A stretch of 64,000 bases of DNA from the NCBI RefSeq assembly GCF_005144745.1, contig NZ_SWKK01000002.1:34212-98211 (forward strand), in the 5' to 3' direction. Source of the stretch: Flavobacterium sp. ASW18X (GTDB taxonomy: Bacteria > Bacteroidota > Bacteroidia > Flavobacteriales > Flavobacteriaceae). A model generated the notes under the pieces. The model was not told the DNA's origin. It saw only the letters and a program-made list of their open reading frames with translations, and made no database searches. The translations under genes and the position numbers were made by a program. How positions within the stretch are numbered: position 1 is the stretch's first letter; every line of letters starts with the position of its first letter. Positions 43,556 to 51,936 of the stretch are shown here, piece after piece.

Positions 43556-44119
43556 TTAATCTGTTATAAATGAATTTTCAATTTTAGTTAGTGTTTGCTC
43601 AAAAACGGTAATGTCATTAAGACCTTTAGCCACAATAAGACTACCTTGAATGGCTATTAATGTTTCTAAACCCAATTGAGAAGCCTTGTCTGAATCAAAC
43701 CCAAAAGCACTAGCTAAGCTGGCAAATTTAGTACGCCAGGTATGTAAACCAGCTACTATTTGTTGTTCAAAAAGGGCAAGACTTGCTTGCATAGACAATG
43801 CTCTAAAAAGGCAAGTTTCTTTGCCACCATCATAAAGCTGTCGTATACCGGAAAGAGCTTTAGTTAATCGTTGTGTTGGGGTATCATTTGTGTCATCCAA
43901 AGGCTTAAATACATGCAGGTCTACCCAATCATTTATATACTGGAGTACGGCTTCTGCCATTTCTTTTTTACCTTCTGGAAACCTGTGATATAGGCTTGCC
44001 TTTTTTAAGCCAGTAGCTGCTGCTAAGTCTTGTAAACTAGCACCTTCATATCCTTTTGCTCTAAATACTTTAGTTAGGCTAATTAATATTTCTTCTTCAG
44101 ATACTTTTTGTGGTCTCAT
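43556..44119 (-). CDS. TetR/AcrR-family regulator
   Basis: A 187-residue repressor. The start at 44119 ([12 protein letters not shown]) fits the family better than the upstream frame. The N-terminal HTH reads [29 protein letters not shown]. The C-terminal ligand domain is of the YxaF/LmrA-type. It probably represses itself and the DUF1348-hydrolase operon through the paired ACCGAACATTCGGT-type sites. Confidence 0.9.
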   Translation of the reverse strand: MRPQKVSEEEILISLTKVFRAKGYEGASLQDLAAATGLKKASLYHRFPEGKKEMAEAVLQYINDWVDLHVFKPLDDTNDTPTQRLTKALSGIRQLYDGGKETCLFRALSMQASLALFEQQIVAGLHTWRTKFASLASAFGFDSDKASQLGLETLIAIQGSLIVAKGLNDITVFEQTLTKIENSFITD

Positions 44120-44148
44120 GAAGCAAATGTACAAAAAAATTACTAATA

Positions 44149-44162
44149 ACCAAACATTCGGT
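44149..44162. promoter_or_regulatory. TetR-type operator before the TetR gene
   Basis: ACCAAACATTCGGT differs at one base from the site at 43521-43534 and lies 29 bp upstream of the TetR start, as expected for autoregulation. Confidence 0.65.
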
Positions 44163-44186
44163 AAAAAACTAAATTAGAATTATGAT

Positions 44187-45191
44187 TTACCGGCTAAGCC
44201 GTTTGGGATAGCTCAAGACAAATTTGCTTCCCAATTCGCCATCAGAGTGCAAGTGTATTCCTCCTTCATGTTTTTCAATTATTTTTTTTACGATGGACAA
44301 TCCTAGTCCTGTGCTTTCCATGGTTTGGTCTTCAGTAAGGGTTTGGAAAACATCAAAAATCTTCTCATGGTATTGGGGTGCAATGCCAGGGCCATTATCT
44401 TCAAAGCTTATTTCATAATAATCAGACCGTTCAATGCTCGCTATAGTTACTTGGCAAAATTCTTTATCGTTGTATTTAATGGCGTTGCTAATAAGGTTTG
44501 CTATCACCTGACTTATTTGGGTTTTATCACCTTTAATAATGGGTAACCTACCTATTATTTTAAAATGAATGTGTTTCTGATTTTTGTAGTTCTTAAATTC
44601 ATCTTCTACTAGGGCATGCAAGTCTAACTGTTCTGCCTTTATTTTACCTATTTTAGAATAGAGTAAAATGCCATTAATTAAATCTTCTAAACGCTCAATA
44701 CGGCCCTCCATTAAAATAAGGTGGTTTAGTAAGCTAGCGGTATTACCAGCTTTTAAATCTTCCTTAGCAAATGTAGTTAAGCTAGAAATACCCCTGAGTG
44801 GTGCTTTTAAGTCATGAGAGGTAATGTAAGCAAATTGTTCTAATTCCTTATTCTTAAGTTCGGTGTCATCTAAATTTTGGTGTAGCTCATTCAATTTTTT
44901 AAAACTATCTAAACCTGTGCCCACTACTATAAAAACAAAAAGAGAACCCATAAAAAAAATGCCACCAGATAGGTAGGTGAGTAGGTTGGTGTTCCCTAAA
45001 ATAACGGCAAGCGCAACGCCTAAATAACCTACTAAAAATAGAATCATGAGTAGGCGTAATTTTTTCCAATTTGTTTTAAGTTTATTATCTGGGAGTATCC
45101 TAAAGATTTTAGTGGTGTACCGCGCACTTAAGAACAGAATAAATGCTCCTAGCAAAATAAGTATGGCAATTATGTAATTGGTTAGTACCAT
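44187..45191 (-). CDS. Membrane sensor histidine kinase
   Basis: A 334-residue kinase. Three hydrophobic helices (about 5-22, 47-66, 74-93) form a small sensor with almost no extracytoplasmic domain. A coiled coil follows (about 97-120), then the dimerisation domain with the phospho-accepting H126 in YITSHDLKAPLRG. The ATPase domain has SNAIKYN (N box), EDNGPGI, a short F box and GLGLSIV. No response regulator is adjacent, so the partner is elsewhere; the signal is unknown. Confidence 0.88.
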   Translation of the reverse strand: MVLTNYIIAILILLGAFILFLSARYTTKIFRILPDNKLKTNWKKLRLLMILFLVGYLGVALAVILGNTNLLTYLSGGIFFMGSLFVFIVVGTGLDSFKKLNELHQNLDDTELKNKELEQFAYITSHDLKAPLRGISSLTTFAKEDLKAGNTASLLNHLILMEGRIERLEDLINGILLYSKIGKIKAEQLDLHALVEDEFKNYKNQKHIHFKIIGRLPIIKGDKTQISQVIANLISNAIKYNDKEFCQVTIASIERSDYYEISFEDNGPGIAPQYHEKIFDVFQTLTEDQTMESTGLGLSIVKKIIEKHEGGIHLHSDGELGSKFVLSYPKRLSR

Positions 45192-45271
45192 TTATAATTG
45201 TTCAGTTATTAGAATTACTTTCTAAACGACGGACATAAAACGAAAATTCTTAAATGCTTATTATGTTATAA

Positions 45272-45640
45272 TTATTGTCTTAATATTTTTTCCATCTTTC
45301 TCCCCTTAGCTAATTCATCCACTAATTTGTCTAAATATCGAGTTTGTCTTGTAATAGGGTTTTCTAGTTCTTCAATGCGATAGCCGCATATGACTCCTTT
45401 AATCAAATGTGCATTCGGATGCAGGGTTGCTTTTTCAAAAAATGTTTTAAAGGTGATTTTATCTCGGAGTAATTGTCTAATTTCTTCTGAACTATACCCC
45501 GTTAACCATGTAATGACTTGCTGTAATTCTTCTTCTGTGCGCCCTTTTTTAACAACTTTAGTTCGGTAATGAGGATAAACGGCGCTAAATGTAAGTTTGG
45601 CAATACGTTCATTATGTTCAGGTGTAGCTTTCATAGACAT
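45272..45640 (-). CDS. DUF2200 family protein
   Basis: A 122-residue cytoplasmic protein. The N-terminal ERIAKLTFSAVYPHYRTKVV, the middle VITWLTGYSSEEIRQLL and ITFKTFFEKATLHPNAHLIKGVICGYRIEE (starting near residue 66) are conserved DUF2200 blocks. The family is found across bacteria with no known function. It may start at the second Met. It is a single-gene unit with no informative neighbours. Confidence 0.85.
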   Translation of the reverse strand: MSMKATPEHNERIAKLTFSAVYPHYRTKVVKKGRTEEELQQVITWLTGYSSEEIRQLLRDKITFKTFFEKATLHPNAHLIKGVICGYRIEELENPITRQTRYLDKLVDELAKGRKMEKILRQ

Positions 45641-45872
45641 AGGTTTGTCTGTTTAAGATATTGAATTCTTTTTAAATACCCAGAATGACAATGGTATAGC
45701 ATTTTTTTAAGTTGGTATTCCTTTTTTTATTCATTTATAAATGATTACAAACGACTACAATCGAAATTAAATACTTTGTTACCGATTACTTATGGAACCA
45801 GCCCCTAAGTTTGCCTCGGTGTTGATAGGTACAGCACTAGTATTAACTGTTTAACATATAAAAATTAGTAAA

Positions 45873-46205
45873 ATGAACGCATTAAAAAACAAAGTACAGT
45901 TGATTGGTAATTTAGGAACAGATCCAGAAGTTCTAAATTTAGATGGCGGCGGCAAATTAGCCCGCTTTTCTATCGCTACAAGCGAAAGTTATAAAAACAA
46001 TAAAGGAGAACGTGTAGAAGATGTACAATGGCACAATATCGTGGCATGGGGTAAGCTGGCAGATTTAGTAGAAAGTTATTTAGTTAAAGGAAAACAGGTA
46101 GCTATTGAGGGCAAATTAACTCATAGAAACTATGAAACGAGTAACGGAGAGAAAAGATACATTACGGAAGTAAGGTGTAATGAGTTATTACTTCTTGGAA
46201 AATAG
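45873..46205 (+). CDS. ssb: Single-stranded DNA-binding protein
   Basis: A 110-residue OB-fold protein. MNALKNKVQLIGNLGTDPEV, the WHNIVAWGKLADLVESYLVKG segment and VAIEGKLTHRNYETSNGEKR are diagnostic for SSB. It ends soon after the OB fold and lacks the acidic tail (DDDIPF-like) by which the major SSB recruits partners. That makes it a secondary SSB rather than the replication one. A strong terminator follows at 46233. Confidence 0.9.
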   Translation: MNALKNKVQLIGNLGTDPEVLNLDGGGKLARFSIATSESYKNNKGERVEDVQWHNIVAWGKLADLVESYLVKGKQVAIEGKLTHRNYETSNGEKRYITEVRCNELLLLGK

Positions 46206-46232
46206 CACATTAAATTGATAAATTTAACTAGG

Positions 46233-46259
46233 AAAGAGGGTTATTTACCCTCTTTTTTT
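46233..46259 (+). terminator. Intrinsic terminator after ssb
   Basis: AAAGAGGGT-tattt-ACCCTCTTT is a perfect 9-bp stem with a 5-nt loop, followed by a run of T. It lies 27 bp after the ssb stop. Confidence 0.88.
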
Positions 46260-46345
46260 GTGTTTTTTAAACTTTAACAATAGCTTAATAGTAATGGGGT
46301 TATTAACTAGCATCCATATCGTCTAACTTTACGTATATTAAAGTA

Positions 46346-46726
46346 ATGAAAAAGCTATCTTGTTATATCGCTATATTCCTTTTAGGAACACCCATTGGAT
46401 TAATGGCACAACAAGAGGCGACCACCAAAGAAGTAAATTTTTATACCCACTTAGCGGTTAAAGATGCCAATAATGAGCATCAACTTTCTTACAATAAATT
46501 AGAAGATGAACAAGATTTCTGGAGCGACCAGAAAAGTTACGAGGCTATCTTAGAAAAACAACGTCCAGATTTATATGCTGTGTATATGAGGCAGAAACGT
46601 ACGGAGTATCTAGCACATCAAAAATATTGTGAGGATAATGCTTGTGACCATACCGAATTATATCTAAAACAAGCTAGTATTTACATATTACACGATACCA
46701 AAGGGAGCGAACTTGTGGCTCAATAG
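46346..46726 (+). CDS. Exported hypothetical protein
   Basis: A 126-residue protein with a signal peptide (MKKLSCYIAIFLLGTPIGLMAQ). The mature part is charged and helical, with DEQDFWSDQKSYEAILEKQ and a Cys pair (CEDNAC) that could form a disulfide. No family is recognised. Its stop is 1 bp from the stop of the convergent Cys-rich small gene. Function is unknown. Confidence 0.7.
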   Translation: MKKLSCYIAIFLLGTPIGLMAQQEATTKEVNFYTHLAVKDANNEHQLSYNKLEDEQDFWSDQKSYEAILEKQRPDLYAVYMRQKRTEYLAHQKYCEDNACDHTELYLKQASIYILHDTKGSELVAQ

Positions 46727-46727
46727 A

Positions 46728-46889
46728 TTAGGCAACTTTTTGTAATAAATCAAAACAAGGACAACGTTTGCAGCGTTTGTGTTCTCCTTTTTTAAACTTA
46801 TCACAACATTTAGTCTTACACTTTTTAGGATTTAGCTTTTCTAAATGCGCTTGTTTAAGTTCTTTAACAGCCGATTTTTTCTTGCCCAT
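46728..46889 (-). CDS. Small cysteine-rich conserved protein
   Basis: A 53-residue basic protein starting at ATG 46889 (MGKKKSAVKELK). It has six cysteines in CKTKCC, CKRCPC-type spacing, suggesting zinc or other metal binding. Small proteins of this kind occur next to ferritin genes in Flavobacteria, as here (ferritin at 46956 on the same strand, upstream). The start codon lies in one arm of a 9-bp inverted repeat (46882-46890/46902-46910), so translation may be controlled. Function is unknown. Confidence 0.68.
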   Translation of the reverse strand: MGKKKSAVKELKQAHLEKLNPKKCKTKCCDKFKKGEHKRCKRCPCFDLLQKVA

Positions 46890-46955
46890 ACTGCGAATGA
46901 ATATGGGCAAAAATATATTATTTTAAATAAATCTAAATAAACTATAAGTTAAATA

Positions 46956-47477
46956 TTATAACTGGCCTGTTTCTGATGCAGCACTCTCTACGGTAAGTTG
47001 CTGTATATCTCTATCAAACAAATACAAGCCGCCTTTATCATTACCAATTAAATTTATCTTATCTAATACTGTTCTCGCCAGCGCCTCTTCTTCTAATTGT
47101 TCTGCCACATACCATTGTAAAAAGTTATGGGTAGCATAGTCCTTTTCTTCTAAAGTTATGTGCACTAACTCATTAATACTCTTACTTACATAAATTTCGT
47201 GCTGGTACAATTGCTCAAACATTTTTTGAAAACTTCCAAACTCGGTATCTGGTGCCTTTAGGTCAGAGATATGCGCATGACCACCACGCTCGTTTACATA
47301 TTTAATCAATTTAAGCATATGCATTCGCTCTTCATCAGAATGGCCATACATAAATTTTGCAACACCTTCTAAGCCTTTAACTTCTGCCCAGCAAGCCATA
47401 GATAAATATACTTGGCTAGATTCTGCTTCTATACGGATTTGCGTATTTAATGCTTCTTCTAATTTTTTAGATAACAT
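46956..47477 (-). CDS. Ferritin (FtnA type, non-heme)
   Basis: A 173-residue iron-storage subunit. Four-helix bundle residues include the ferroxidase ligands in RIEAESSQVYLSMACWAE (E17 region), SDEERMHMLK (E50/H53 region) and the later LEEKDYATHNFLQWYVAEQLEEEALA. The protein forms a 24-mer that oxidises and stores iron in the cytoplasm. Its single gene is followed on the same strand by the small cysteine-rich protein. Confidence 0.92.
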   Translation of the reverse strand: MLSKKLEEALNTQIRIEAESSQVYLSMACWAEVKGLEGVAKFMYGHSDEERMHMLKLIKYVNERGGHAHISDLKAPDTEFGSFQKMFEQLYQHEIYVSKSINELVHITLEEKDYATHNFLQWYVAEQLEEEALARTVLDKINLIGNDKGGLYLFDRDIQQLTVESAASETGQL

Positions 47478-47525
47478 AGGTTTTATTTTAAACTAAAGTT
47501 ACAAATCGGATAATTAAGAATAAAG

Positions 47526-48374
47526 TTAAAAACTTACGCTAACACCTACCGTATTTAAACCAAATTGTAAGCTCCAATCAACTTCTTTACGGGTGTCATT
47601 GTATTTTTCGCTATATTTTTTATCTAAATATTTATCTATAGATTCTACAATAAAAATACTAAGTGCAGTACTAAAGGCCACGTCAGAAATCCAGTGAAAA
47701 CCATCTAAAACACGTACCATTCCGGGAATCATACCTACGGTATACAAACCAGCTTTAATCCAAGGGCTTTTAAATTGTTTGCCAATGGCGTAAGCATTGC
47801 TGAAAGCTAACATAGCATGGCCAGAAGGGAAAGAATCGTAATTAAATACACGGTCTAAATGTATGGGGTCAAACGTTCCCGAGGAATCGCCGCTTTTTGG
47901 TCTTGCTCTACCCACAATACGTTTGCTAACTTGTTGCAGTAGCCCACCTGCAGTGGCAGAGGAGATTAAAAGAACACCAGTTCTTCTTAATTTTTCATTT
48001 TTGGTGAATAGGCCAGTTAAGTAAACAGCCCCAGTGAACATATAATTGTTGTTTGGATTACCGTATTTATGACCATAGTCTTTAATTGATTGCGGCACAT
48101 CTTCTTCCCACTCTTGGGTCCAATTATATACTTCATCATCTACTAAAAACAAGGCTAGGGTTCCGGCGGTTAACATGCCAAAATTACCCCATTGCTCCCC
48201 TTGCCAATGTGCAGGTCTACTGTAGCTATAACCCATGCCATTAAATACGTTGCCCATGTCATAGGTAAATTCATTCCAAAGTTTGTCCTTCTTAGGTCCG
48301 GGAACGTCCTGAGCCAATGCATTAAAACTAAAACAAAGTAATACTAGTATTGATGCCAACTTTTCCATATTCAA
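47526..48374 (-). CDS. PAP2-family phosphatase
   Basis: A 282-residue exported or envelope phosphatase. A signal peptide (MNMEKLASILVLLCFSFNALAQ) is followed by the three acid-phosphatase motifs: KRIVGRARP, SFPSGHAML and RVLDGFHWISDV. Such enzymes remove phosphate from lipids such as phosphatidic acid or undecaprenyl diphosphate. Signal peptide plus beta-rich ends suggest an outer-membrane or periplasmic place. It is the last gene of the operon response regulator-HDAC-PAP2. Confidence 0.87.
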   Translation of the reverse strand: MNMEKLASILVLLCFSFNALAQDVPGPKKDKLWNEFTYDMGNVFNGMGYSYSRPAHWQGEQWGNFGMLTAGTLALFLVDDEVYNWTQEWEEDVPQSIKDYGHKYGNPNNNYMFTGAVYLTGLFTKNEKLRRTGVLLISSATAGGLLQQVSKRIVGRARPKSGDSSGTFDPIHLDRVFNYDSFPSGHAMLAFSNAYAIGKQFKSPWIKAGLYTVGMIPGMVRVLDGFHWISDVAFSTALSIFIVESIDKYLDKKYSEKYNDTRKEVDWSLQFGLNTVGVSVSF

Positions 48375-48387
48375 TTTTTTTTAGCCG

Positions 48388-49290
48388 TCAAAAATAGAAC
48401 TCTTGAGCTAGCTTATAAGTATTTACATGGGCTTTTAAGATAATCTTAATATCTGGGGAGTAACCGCCGCCCATACTACATTGTATTGGGATATTATTTT
48501 CCTTAGCAATTTTAAATACTAAGGCATCTCTTTTTGCACAACCCTCTATACTCATCCCTAGGGTGCCTAATTTATCTGTAGCCAATACATCTACACCAGA
48601 TAGATAAAAAATAAAATCTGGTTGTTCTTCTTCTATCAAATTAGGAAGAATATTTGAAAGTAGCTTTAAATAAGTAGCATCATCTGTGTTTTTGGCTAAC
48701 GCAATATCTAAGTCCGATGTTTCTTTTTTAAAAGGGTAGTTACCTTCACCATGCATTGAGAAAGTGAAAACGCGCGGCTCATTGCTGAATATTTCTGCAG
48801 TACCATTGCCTTGGTGCACATCTAAATCTATTATGAGTATTTTTTTAGCTAGTTGATGAAAAAGTAAATAATGAGCAGCTATGGCTTGGTCATTTAGTAA
48901 ACAAAATGCTTCCGCTCTATTGGTGTAGGCATGGTGGGTTCCACCAGCAATATTTATACTAACACCATATTCTAGCGCATAATGGCAGTTGTTTATAGTA
49001 CCTTGAGCAATAATACGCTCTCGTTTTACTAAAACATCAGATAGTGGAAATCCACTTTTTCTTATTTCTTTGGGGGTCAACTCTAAATTGATGAGCCTAT
49101 TGTAATAGGTTTCCTCATGTGCTCGAATAATATCTACTTTAGACGCTAGTGTAGGTGCAAAAAAGTTAGCCGCTGTACAAATACCCTCTAGTTGTAATTG
49201 TTGTGGAAGGAGCTCGTACTTTATCATAGGAAAACGATGCCCATCTGGCAACGGATGTTTGTAAATAGGGTGATAGGCTATTTTTAGCAT
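48388..49290 (-). CDS. Histone deacetylase family (acetylpolyamine/acetoin-type) deacetylase
   Basis: A 300-residue zinc deacetylase. The site residues are seen in GGTHHAYTNRAEAFCLLND (the HH dyad), IDLDVHQGNGTAEIF (zinc Asp and His) and YLSGVDVLATDKLG (second zinc Asp). The usual active-site Tyr lies in SMGGGYSPD. Bacterial members act on acetylated polyamines or proteins. It lies between a response regulator (7 bp upstream) and a PAP2 phosphatase (13 bp downstream). Confidence 0.9.
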   Translation of the reverse strand: MLKIAYHPIYKHPLPDGHRFPMIKYELLPQQLQLEGICTAANFFAPTLASKVDIIRAHEETYYNRLINLELTPKEIRKSGFPLSDVLVKRERIIAQGTINNCHYALEYGVSINIAGGTHHAYTNRAEAFCLLNDQAIAAHYLLFHQLAKKILIIDLDVHQGNGTAEIFSNEPRVFTFSMHGEGNYPFKKETSDLDIALAKNTDDATYLKLLSNILPNLIEEEQPDFIFYLSGVDVLATDKLGTLGMSIEGCAKRDALVFKIAKENNIPIQCSMGGGYSPDIKIILKAHVNTYKLAQEFYF

Positions 49291-49297
49291 TACTCAT

Positions 49298-49672
49298 CTA
49301 CTTTTTTAAGATAGTAACTAATAAACGCTCTAATTCCTTTTGATGTAAAGGTTTTTCTATGACATCATCGCAACCTAAAGCTTTTAATTCCTCTAATTCC
49401 TCTTCCAATATAAAGGCAGATTGTACTATAATTGGTAAGGTGAAACCCTCCTTTCTTAGTTGTGCTATTGTAGCTTTACCGTTTAAAATAGGCATATTTA
49501 AATCCATCACAATTAAGTCTACTTGGTTAGGGTATTTTTTAAGATAAGAAAGTACTTCTGTACCATCTGTAACATGTGCTAGATTGTATTTTTCTTTAAG
49601 CCACATTTCTAACAAGTAAAAATTTACTTGTTCATCATCTGCAACCAATAGGGTATATTTTTTTTCCTCCAT
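49298..49672 (-). CDS. Single-domain response regulator
   Basis: A 124-residue receiver without output domain. It has VADDEQ (acidic pair), phosphoacceptor Asp in LIVMDLNMPILNG, the switch Ser/Thr in IVQSAF and the Lys in IEKPLHQ. It is the first gene of a leftward operon with the deacetylase and PAP2 phosphatase. The partner kinase is not adjacent; the membrane kinase at 44187 is a possible but unproven partner. Confidence 0.88.
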   Translation of the reverse strand: MEEKKYTLLVADDEQVNFYLLEMWLKEKYNLAHVTDGTEVLSYLKKYPNQVDLIVMDLNMPILNGKATIAQLRKEGFTLPIIVQSAFILEEELEELKALGCDDVIEKPLHQKELERLLVTILKK

Positions 49673-49756
49673 AGCTAAACGGCTCTAAGCTATTTAATTT
49701 AGAGGTGTAGAACAAAAATATACACACAACAATTTGTTAAGTAGTGTTATTTTTTC

Positions 49757-51889
49757 TTATGCTTTACTGTGAAGAGCTAATTGTATCCGTTTTCGTTTTG
49801 CATCAACCTCTAAAACTTTTACAATTACCTGCTGATGTAAACTCACAATACTATTGACATCACTCACGTAACTGTCCGATAAATTAGATACATGAATCAA
49901 CCCACTTTCTTTGATACCTACATCTACAAAACAACCAAAGTTAGTAATGTTGTTAACAATACCTGGTAGTAATTGGCCTGACCTCAAATCTTCTATAGTT
50001 CTAATATTTTGGTCAAACGTAAAGGCTTTGGCCTTTTCCCTACGGTCTAGCCCTGGTTTTTCTAGTTCTTCTAAAATATCTTGCAGGGTGGGCAAACCTA
50101 TAGTTTCTGTTTGGTATTTTTTAAGGTCGATGTTCTTTAACACTGTGGTATTACGAACAATCTTGGTTAGTGGTATACCTTGGTCTTTTGCCATTTGCTT
50201 TACTATACCATAACTCTCTGGATGCACGGCCGAATCGTCTAGTGGGTTCTCCGCATCACGAATACGTAAAAATCCAGCTGCTTGCTCAAAAGCTTTACCA
50301 CCTAATCGAGGCACTTTTTTTATGGCTTCTCTAGAGGTGAAAGCACCATTTTCTGCTCTATGGTTTACAATATTTTCCGCTAGTTTGGGACCAATGCCAG
50401 ATACATAACTCAAAAGCGATTCACTCGCCGTATTCACGTTTACACCAACGGAGTTCACACAGCTTTCTACTACGGTATCTAAAGCCGTTTTTAATTTGGT
50501 TTGGTCAACATCGTGTTGGTATTGCCCAACGCCAATACTTTTAGCATCAATCTTAACCAATTCTGCCAAGGGGTCTGCTAAACGTCTGCCTATAGAAACA
50601 GCGCCACGTACGGTAACATCATAATTTGGAAACTCGTCCCGGGCAATTTTAGACGCAGAATATATACTGGCTCCGGCTTCGCTTACCACAAACACTTCCA
50701 AATCGCGTTTAAATGGCGTGTTTTTTACCAGATTTTCGGTCTCTCTAGATGCCGTGCCGTTACCAATGGCTATGGCTTCAATTTTATAGGCATCTACTAA
50801 AGAAGCTATCTTTTTACTAGCTTCTCTAAACTGTTTCTGTGGCGGGTGTGGATAAATAGTTTCGTTATGTAACAAATTGCCATTGGCATCTAAACAAACC
50901 AATTTGCAACCTGTTCGGAAGCCAGGGTCAATGGCCAAAATTCGTTTCTCCCCTAGGGGTGGTGCTAATAGTAATTGCCTTAAATTTTTGGTGAATACGG
51001 CAATGGCCGCCTCATCTGCTTTTTCTTTAGCTTGCTTTAAAATTTCGTTAGATAAAGAGGGTAGCAGCAATCTTTTATATGCATCTTCTACAGCCATAGC
51101 AATTTGGTCTGCACAAGCATTATTGCTCTTTATCACTTTTTGATCTATTCGGTCTAAAGCGCGGTCGTCATCAATACTAATTTTTACACGAATAAATCCT
51201 TCGCTCTCTGCACGTAATATAGCTAATAATCGGTGGGACGGACAGCGGGAAAGGGACTCGTTCCAATCAAAATAATCTTGATATTTCTGTGCCTTTTCAT
51301 CGTCTTTTTTGGTGCCAATTACTTTGGTTTCTAACTGGGCGTATCTTTCTAATTGCGTTCTAATCTGGTTTCGAATATCTGTACGCTCATTAATCCATTC
51401 CGCAATAATATGTCTGGCACCTTCTAGTGCTGCAGCTTCATCAGGGACATTGGCGTTGGCGTATTTACCCGCGGTGAAATCCAAATCTGTAGTACGCTGT
51501 GCCATGATAATTTTAGCCAAAGGCTCTAATCCATTTTTGCGTGCTTTTTCAGCTTTGGTCTTTCTACTTTTCTTAAAAGGAAGGTAAATATCTTCTAAGA
51601 CGGTAGCGTCTACCGTTTGTTCTATTTTGCTTTTTAGTTCTGGCGTTAAAGCATCTTGCTCTTCAATAGCTTTTAAAATGGTAGCCTTGCGTATCTCTAA
51701 GGTCTCAAAAGCTTCTTTGAACTTTACAATTTCACCAATTTGCAGCTCATCTAAATTGCCTGTGCGTTCTTTACGGTAACGGGCAATAAAAGGTACGGTG
51801 CAATCTTCTTCTAAAAGACTAACCGTGTTGGCCACACTTTTGCTGTCTAGCTGCGTGTTTTGGGTGATGAATTGTAAAAGGGAATTCAT
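49757..51889 (-). CDS. tex: Tex-family RNA-binding transcription accessory protein
   Basis: A 710-residue cytoplasmic protein. The start at 51889 (MNSLLQFITQNT) fits the family; a longer frame exists upstream. Order: the helical N-terminal region with PFIARYRKERTGNLDELQ, the YqgF-like RNase H fold (ILAIDPGFRTGCKLVCLDA), helix-hairpin-helix domains (LLSYVSGIGPKLAENIV) and the C-terminal S1 domain (GQLLPGIVNNITNFGCFVDVG, from about residue 630). Tex binds nucleic acid and affects transcription and ribosome function. Confidence 0.95.
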   Translation of the reverse strand: MNSLLQFITQNTQLDSKSVANTVSLLEEDCTVPFIARYRKERTGNLDELQIGEIVKFKEAFETLEIRKATILKAIEEQDALTPELKSKIEQTVDATVLEDIYLPFKKSRKTKAEKARKNGLEPLAKIIMAQRTTDLDFTAGKYANANVPDEAAALEGARHIIAEWINERTDIRNQIRTQLERYAQLETKVIGTKKDDEKAQKYQDYFDWNESLSRCPSHRLLAILRAESEGFIRVKISIDDDRALDRIDQKVIKSNNACADQIAMAVEDAYKRLLLPSLSNEILKQAKEKADEAAIAVFTKNLRQLLLAPPLGEKRILAIDPGFRTGCKLVCLDANGNLLHNETIYPHPPQKQFREASKKIASLVDAYKIEAIAIGNGTASRETENLVKNTPFKRDLEVFVVSEAGASIYSASKIARDEFPNYDVTVRGAVSIGRRLADPLAELVKIDAKSIGVGQYQHDVDQTKLKTALDTVVESCVNSVGVNVNTASESLLSYVSGIGPKLAENIVNHRAENGAFTSREAIKKVPRLGGKAFEQAAGFLRIRDAENPLDDSAVHPESYGIVKQMAKDQGIPLTKIVRNTTVLKNIDLKKYQTETIGLPTLQDILEELEKPGLDRREKAKAFTFDQNIRTIEDLRSGQLLPGIVNNITNFGCFVDVGIKESGLIHVSNLSDSYVSDVNSIVSLHQQVIVKVLEVDAKRKRIQLALHSKA

Positions 51890-51936
51890 AGAAATTATTG
51901 CTTCAGGATTTTTTAAATATTGTGTTTTAGTAAAAA

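Noticed and set aside
45792..45854. 20-codon open frame before ssb that could be a leader peptide
   Set aside because: No hairpin attenuator structure and no amino-acid-codon bias; likely chance.
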